Shown here: positions 5,178 through 7,558 of the stretch, piece after piece | Layout: each line of letters begins with the position of its first letter | Numbering within the stretch: the stretch's first letter is position 1 | DNA from: an uncultured Gammaproteobacteria bacterium | GTDB lineage: Bacteria > Pseudomonadota > Gammaproteobacteria > Pseudomonadales > Pseudohongiellaceae | DNA: 7,558 nucleotides | Reading direction: 5' to 3' | Assembly (NCBI GenBank): GCA_903889815.1 | Contig: CAISYX010000205.1 | Location: forward strand, 1 to 7,558 | Made by a program: the position numbers and the translations under genes | The notes under the pieces: model-generated | The model's database searches: none | What the model was told of the DNA's origin: nothing | What the model saw: only the letters and a program-made list of their open reading frames with translations

Positions 5178-5807
5178 TCAATCTTGTGTGCACTGTTCTG
5201 CAAAGGTCCGCGCCAGGACCAAATCTTCAGGAGAGTTGAGATTCAGGTAATGACCTGACTTCGTTTCGGGTAAAACCAGAAGGGAGTTAGAATGCAATCT
5301 GGTGAAGGCCATCGGGCTGTAGTAACCGCGCTCCAATGCCTGCGCAAGTAACCTTTCCATGCGCAAGTCCCACACCGAAAAAAGGGGTTGGTATTGCTGT
5401 TGAGTCTGCAACCAGCCTATCTGAGTATGCTCATGAATCATCAGGCCCAGCACGCGCTGCACGTAGTCATTGTCGAACCATGGGACATCTCCGGGGAAGC
5501 AGGCAACGTGGGTGCATCCTGGATCATTGGCAAGGCTCCAGAGCATCGCAGCATGAATTCCTGCAAGTGGGCCTGGGTCATTGCCGAAAGAGTCAGAGAT
5601 CAGGGGCAGGCCGAACTCCGCGTAGCGTTCGGCCGCTTTGTTGACGTTTATCAAAAGCTGGGATACTTGCTGTGTAGCTGATTGAAGGATCCAATCCATG
5701 ACGCGCCTGTTGCCGAGCGCCAGCAAGGGTTTTTCCTGGAATTGCATGCGGGAGCCTTTGCCGCCAGCCAGTATGACACCATTGACATGGATATTTGCCG
5801 GATTCAC
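5178..5807 (-). CDS. mobA: Molybdenum cofactor guanylyltransferase MobA
   Basis: MobA transfers GMP from GTP to molybdopterin-bound molybdenum in the cytoplasm, giving the guanine dinucleotide cofactor used by enzymes such as the DMSO reductase family. The 209-residue length suits the family (about 190-215). Visible motifs are the nucleotide-binding loop VILAGGKGSRM (11-21) with conserved K26, the LLINVNKAAERYAEFGLPLI block (51-70), GPLAGI (79-84), FPGDVPW (104-110) with D107 as the likely Mg-binding aspartate, and the C-terminal YLNLNSPEDL (187-196). One oddity is the end of the first loop: it reads RMQFQEKPLL where most members have RMGGxDKxLL, so both glycines and the aspartate are replaced. 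The start is a GTG with AGAGG 5 bases upstream. The gene has its own likely promoter at 5840-5868 and stands divergent from tig. Confidence 0.9.
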   Translation of the reverse strand: MNPANIHVNGVILAGGKGSRMQFQEKPLLALGNRRVMDWILQSATQQVSQLLINVNKAAERYAEFGLPLISDSFGNDPGPLAGIHAAMLWSLANDPGCTHVACFPGDVPWFDNDYVQRVLGLMIHEHTQIGWLQTQQQYQPLFSVWDLRMERLLAQALERGYYSPMAFTRLHSNSLLVLPETKSGHYLNLNSPEDLVLARTFAEQCTQD

Positions 5808-5839
5808 GAGTGCCTCTGCAGCAATACAAATGTCTGTCG

Positions 5840-5868
5840 AGAATAGTCCAGCCTGACAGTCCTCACAA
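5840..5868 (-). promoter_or_regulatory. Probable mobA promoter
   Basis: On the minus strand TTGTGA (5868-5863) and TATTCT (5845-5840) are separated by 17 bases, each matching the sigma70 consensus in 4 of 6 positions. Transcription would begin near 5833, giving a leader of about 25 bases with the AGAGG ribosome site. Confidence 0.5.
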
Positions 5869-5885
5869 TATTCACAATTGAATAT
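5868..5885. promoter_or_regulatory. Palindrome abutting the mobA -35 box
   Basis: ATATTCA-CAAT-TGAATAT... reads as 18 bp with 7-base arms (5868-5874 and 5879-5885) and a 4-base centre. It touches the -35 hexamer of the mobA promoter. A direct repeat of TCACAAT (5863-5869 and 5872-5878) overlaps it. The position suits a regulator of mobA, but the site is AT-rich and matches no motif I can name. Confidence 0.35.
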
Positions 5886-6115
5886 AAGCAGGCAGTATGG
5901 GAGAATCGCGCACTTTAGAAGCCGGGAAATACATCTTAAGCCGTTGAATTATAAGCATTTAAAGAGAGTGCTTTGGGGCGTGCAAAGAGGGTGTACATCC
6001 AGGATTTCCGTTTTCGCTGCGAATTTGCCGGGTCGGAGCTGTGATCCAGTGAGTTCTTTCCAGAATGACAATGAAAGGTCGACACACCAGGTCTGCCGAT
6101 AGTAGAGGGTTATCC

Positions 6116-7435
6116 ATGCAAGTTTCCATCGAGACAATTTCCGAACTCGAGCGTCGTATGACCGTCGGAGTTCCCGCAGCAGTCGTTGAAAGCGCCGTCA
6201 TGGCGCGCCTTCAGGAAGCCGCTGGCAACGTCCGTCTGAATGGTTTCCGCAAAGGCAAGATCCCTTTGAAAGTCATCAAGGGACGCTACGGCAAGGGTGT
6301 TCGCCAGGAAGTGGTCGGCGAAGTGATGAGCAAGACCTATTACCAGGCTATCGCGGAACAGAATTTGAAGCCTGCAGGGCAGCCACGCATCGAGCCCAAA
6401 TCTCTTGCAGAAGGCAAAGATCTTGAGTACATCGCATTGTTCGAAGTTTTTCCGGAAGTCACACTGGTTGACTTCAAGGAATTGAAAGTTGAAAAACTGG
6501 TAGCTCAGGTCGAAGACGAGACTATAGACAAGATGATTGAGACACTGCGCCAGCAGCGTCAGACTTGGGAGCCAGTAACGCGCCAGAGCAAGACCAAAGA
6601 TCGATTGAATATCGATTACGCTGGCACCATCAATGGTGAAGGCTTTGCTGGCGGCTCAGCGCAGGGCGCCAGCCTCGTTCTGGGATCCCAGCGCATGATT
6701 GATGGGTTCGAAAAAGGCCTTACCAAGAAGAAGACGGGCGATGATGTCGTTCTCGAACTGGTGTTTCCAGAGGATTATCAGAACAAGGATCTCGCCGGCA
6801 AGCCCGTGAAATTCGAGATCAAGATCAATTCGGTGAGTGCTCCGGTACTTCCTGAGTTGAATGAAGAATTCTTTGCGGTCTTTGGAATCGATGAAGGGGG
6901 TCTTGAAGCTTTCCGCAAGGAAGTAGCGGCCAATATGGAGCGCGAACTCAAGAATGCCAGCAAAGCCAAAGTGAAAAGTCGGGTGATGGAGCAGTTGCTG
7001 GCACAGAACAAAGTCGCGTTGCCCAACAGCCTGGTCCTGGGCGAGATTGGCTCTCTGCGTCAGCAGGCCCTGCAGCAATTCGGCAATGGCAAGCAGAGCA
7101 TTGATCCTTCCATGCTTCCGGATGAACTTTTCCGTGAGCAAGCTGAGAAGCGCATAGCTCTCGGACTTATTCTCGGGGAAGTCATCAAGAGCAAAGGTCT
7201 GAGAGCAGATCCAGAACTCGTGAAATCGACGATAGAGGATATTGCCTCCACTTACGAAACCCCAGAGCAGGTGGTGCGCTGGTACTACAGCAACAAGGAT
7301 CAACTAGCCACGGTAGAGTCTTCCGTGCTCGAGGATCAGGCATTTGAAGCGATTCTGGCGGAAGCCAAAGTGAAGGAAAAGCGTGTCAGTTATGATGACG
7401 TCATCAAGCCGGAAACGGCAAAAGCAGCCAAATAA
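6116..7435 (+). CDS. tig: Trigger factor, ribosome-associated chaperone
   Basis: Trigger factor binds the ribosome near the exit tunnel and shields nascent chains; it also has peptidyl-prolyl isomerase activity. The 439-residue length is normal for the family. The N-terminal ribosome-binding domain (about 1-115) carries the signature GFRKGKIP at residues 43-50, the same position as in the E. coli protein. The isomerase domain (about 160-245) shows DYAGTINGEGFAGG and the GFEKGL segment, and the helical C-terminal chaperone arms fill the rest. The ATG at 6116 is chosen for GAGGG 6 bases upstream and because MQVSIETISELERRM is the usual start of the family; the frame extends to 6065 but adds nothing conserved. 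clpP begins 9 bases after the stop, the standard tig-clpP-clpX arrangement. Confidence 0.97.
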   Translation: MQVSIETISELERRMTVGVPAAVVESAVMARLQEAAGNVRLNGFRKGKIPLKVIKGRYGKGVRQEVVGEVMSKTYYQAIAEQNLKPAGQPRIEPKSLAEGKDLEYIALFEVFPEVTLVDFKELKVEKLVAQVEDETIDKMIETLRQQRQTWEPVTRQSKTKDRLNIDYAGTINGEGFAGGSAQGASLVLGSQRMIDGFEKGLTKKKTGDDVVLELVFPEDYQNKDLAGKPVKFEIKINSVSAPVLPELNEEFFAVFGIDEGGLEAFRKEVAANMERELKNASKAKVKSRVMEQLLAQNKVALPNSLVLGEIGSLRQQALQQFGNGKQSIDPSMLPDELFREQAEKRIALGLILGEVIKSKGLRADPELVKSTIEDIASTYETPEQVVRWYYSNKDQLATVESSVLEDQAFEAILAEAKVKEKRVSYDDVIKPETAKAAK

Positions 7436-7444
7436 CGAGTCTAT

Positions 7445-7558
7445 ATGGATCACACGCAGGATTTGATTGTGTCTACACTGGTGCCGATGGTTGTTGAACA
7501 GACTGCCCGGGGTGAGCGCTCCTATGACATCTATTCGCGCCTTCTCAAGGAGCGGGTG
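7445..7558 (+). CDS. clpP: ATP-dependent Clp protease proteolytic subunit, N-terminal part
   Basis: Only the first 38 codons are inside the window; the frame is open to the edge. The segment LVPMVVEQTARGERSYDIYS (12-31) followed by RLLKERV is the well-conserved N-terminus of ClpP, the serine peptidase that forms a barrel with ClpX or ClpA. The preceding residues (MDHTQDLIVST) correspond to the short variable propeptide region. The catalytic serine and histidine lie outside the window. It starts 9 bases after the tig stop with only a weak ribosome site (CGAG), suggesting co-transcription with tig. Confidence 0.95.
   Translation, partial: MDHTQDLIVSTLVPMVVEQTARGERSYDIYSRLLKERV

Larger units (their letters stand above)
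5808..6115. other. Intergenic region between mobA and tig
   Basis: These 308 bases separate two divergent genes. The left end holds the mobA promoter and the palindrome next to it. The rest should contain the tig promoter, but no hexamer pair close to the sigma70 consensus stands out; TATAAG at 5950-5955 is the best -10 candidate and lacks a -35. No tRNA-like or terminator structure was seen, and short open frames here lack protein-like composition and ribosome sites. Confidence 0.5.

Noticed and set aside
5878..6102. 74-residue plus-strand frame upstream of tig
   Set aside because: No ribosome site, no protein-like composition, and it overlaps the expected tig promoter and leader.
6656..7303. 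215-residue minus-strand open frame inside tig
   Set aside because: It is the antisense shadow of a highly conserved trigger factor gene and has no recognisable motif or start signal.

Overview
The window reads as chromosomal DNA of a gammaproteobacterium, possibly a marine lineage near the Cellvibrionales (an inference from gene content: trigger factor followed at once by clpP, a DUF6316-type small protein, a DUF6502-type protein and a GAF/HD-GYP protein). Base composition is moderate, with one clearly AT-rich intergenic stretch at about 4942-5165. No rRNA, tRNA, CRISPR array, insertion sequence or phage gene was recognised.

Left part (1-2305): a minus-strand pair, a DUF6502-family gene followed by a translationally coupled 80-residue membrane or secreted protein, runs divergently from a plus-strand alpha/beta-hydrolase-fold gene. 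The 172-base region between the divergent starts carries two almost identical 17-bp palindromes (GTGGGAA-TTR-TTCCCAC). One fills the spacer of a near-consensus sigma70 promoter (TTGACG-17-TATGAT) for the hydrolase gene. The other lies just upstream of the -10 box (TATACT) of the DUF6502 gene. The hydrolase-fold protein appears to have lost its nucleophile, its histidine and probably its acid, so it looks like a pseudoenzyme. This divergent, palindrome-controlled module is the best candidate here for an undescribed system.

Middle part (2302-4749, minus strand): a c-di-GMP phosphodiesterase-like gene (receiver-like region, GAF, HD-GYP) is split by one in-frame amber codon at 3820-3822. Both halves are otherwise intact and in the same frame, so this is a nonsense mutation, a sequencing error or, less likely, readthrough. 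Its end overlaps the hydrolase gene end by 4 bases in convergent orientation. Upstream lies a 93-residue DUF6316-like gene.

Right part (4750-7558): an AT-rich intergenic region with a palindrome and direct repeats, then mobA (molybdenum cofactor guanylyltransferase, minus strand, GTG start) with its own likely promoter. Divergent from it, after about 300 bases without a gene, are tig (trigger factor) and the first 38 codons of clpP, the usual protein-folding and proteolysis operon.
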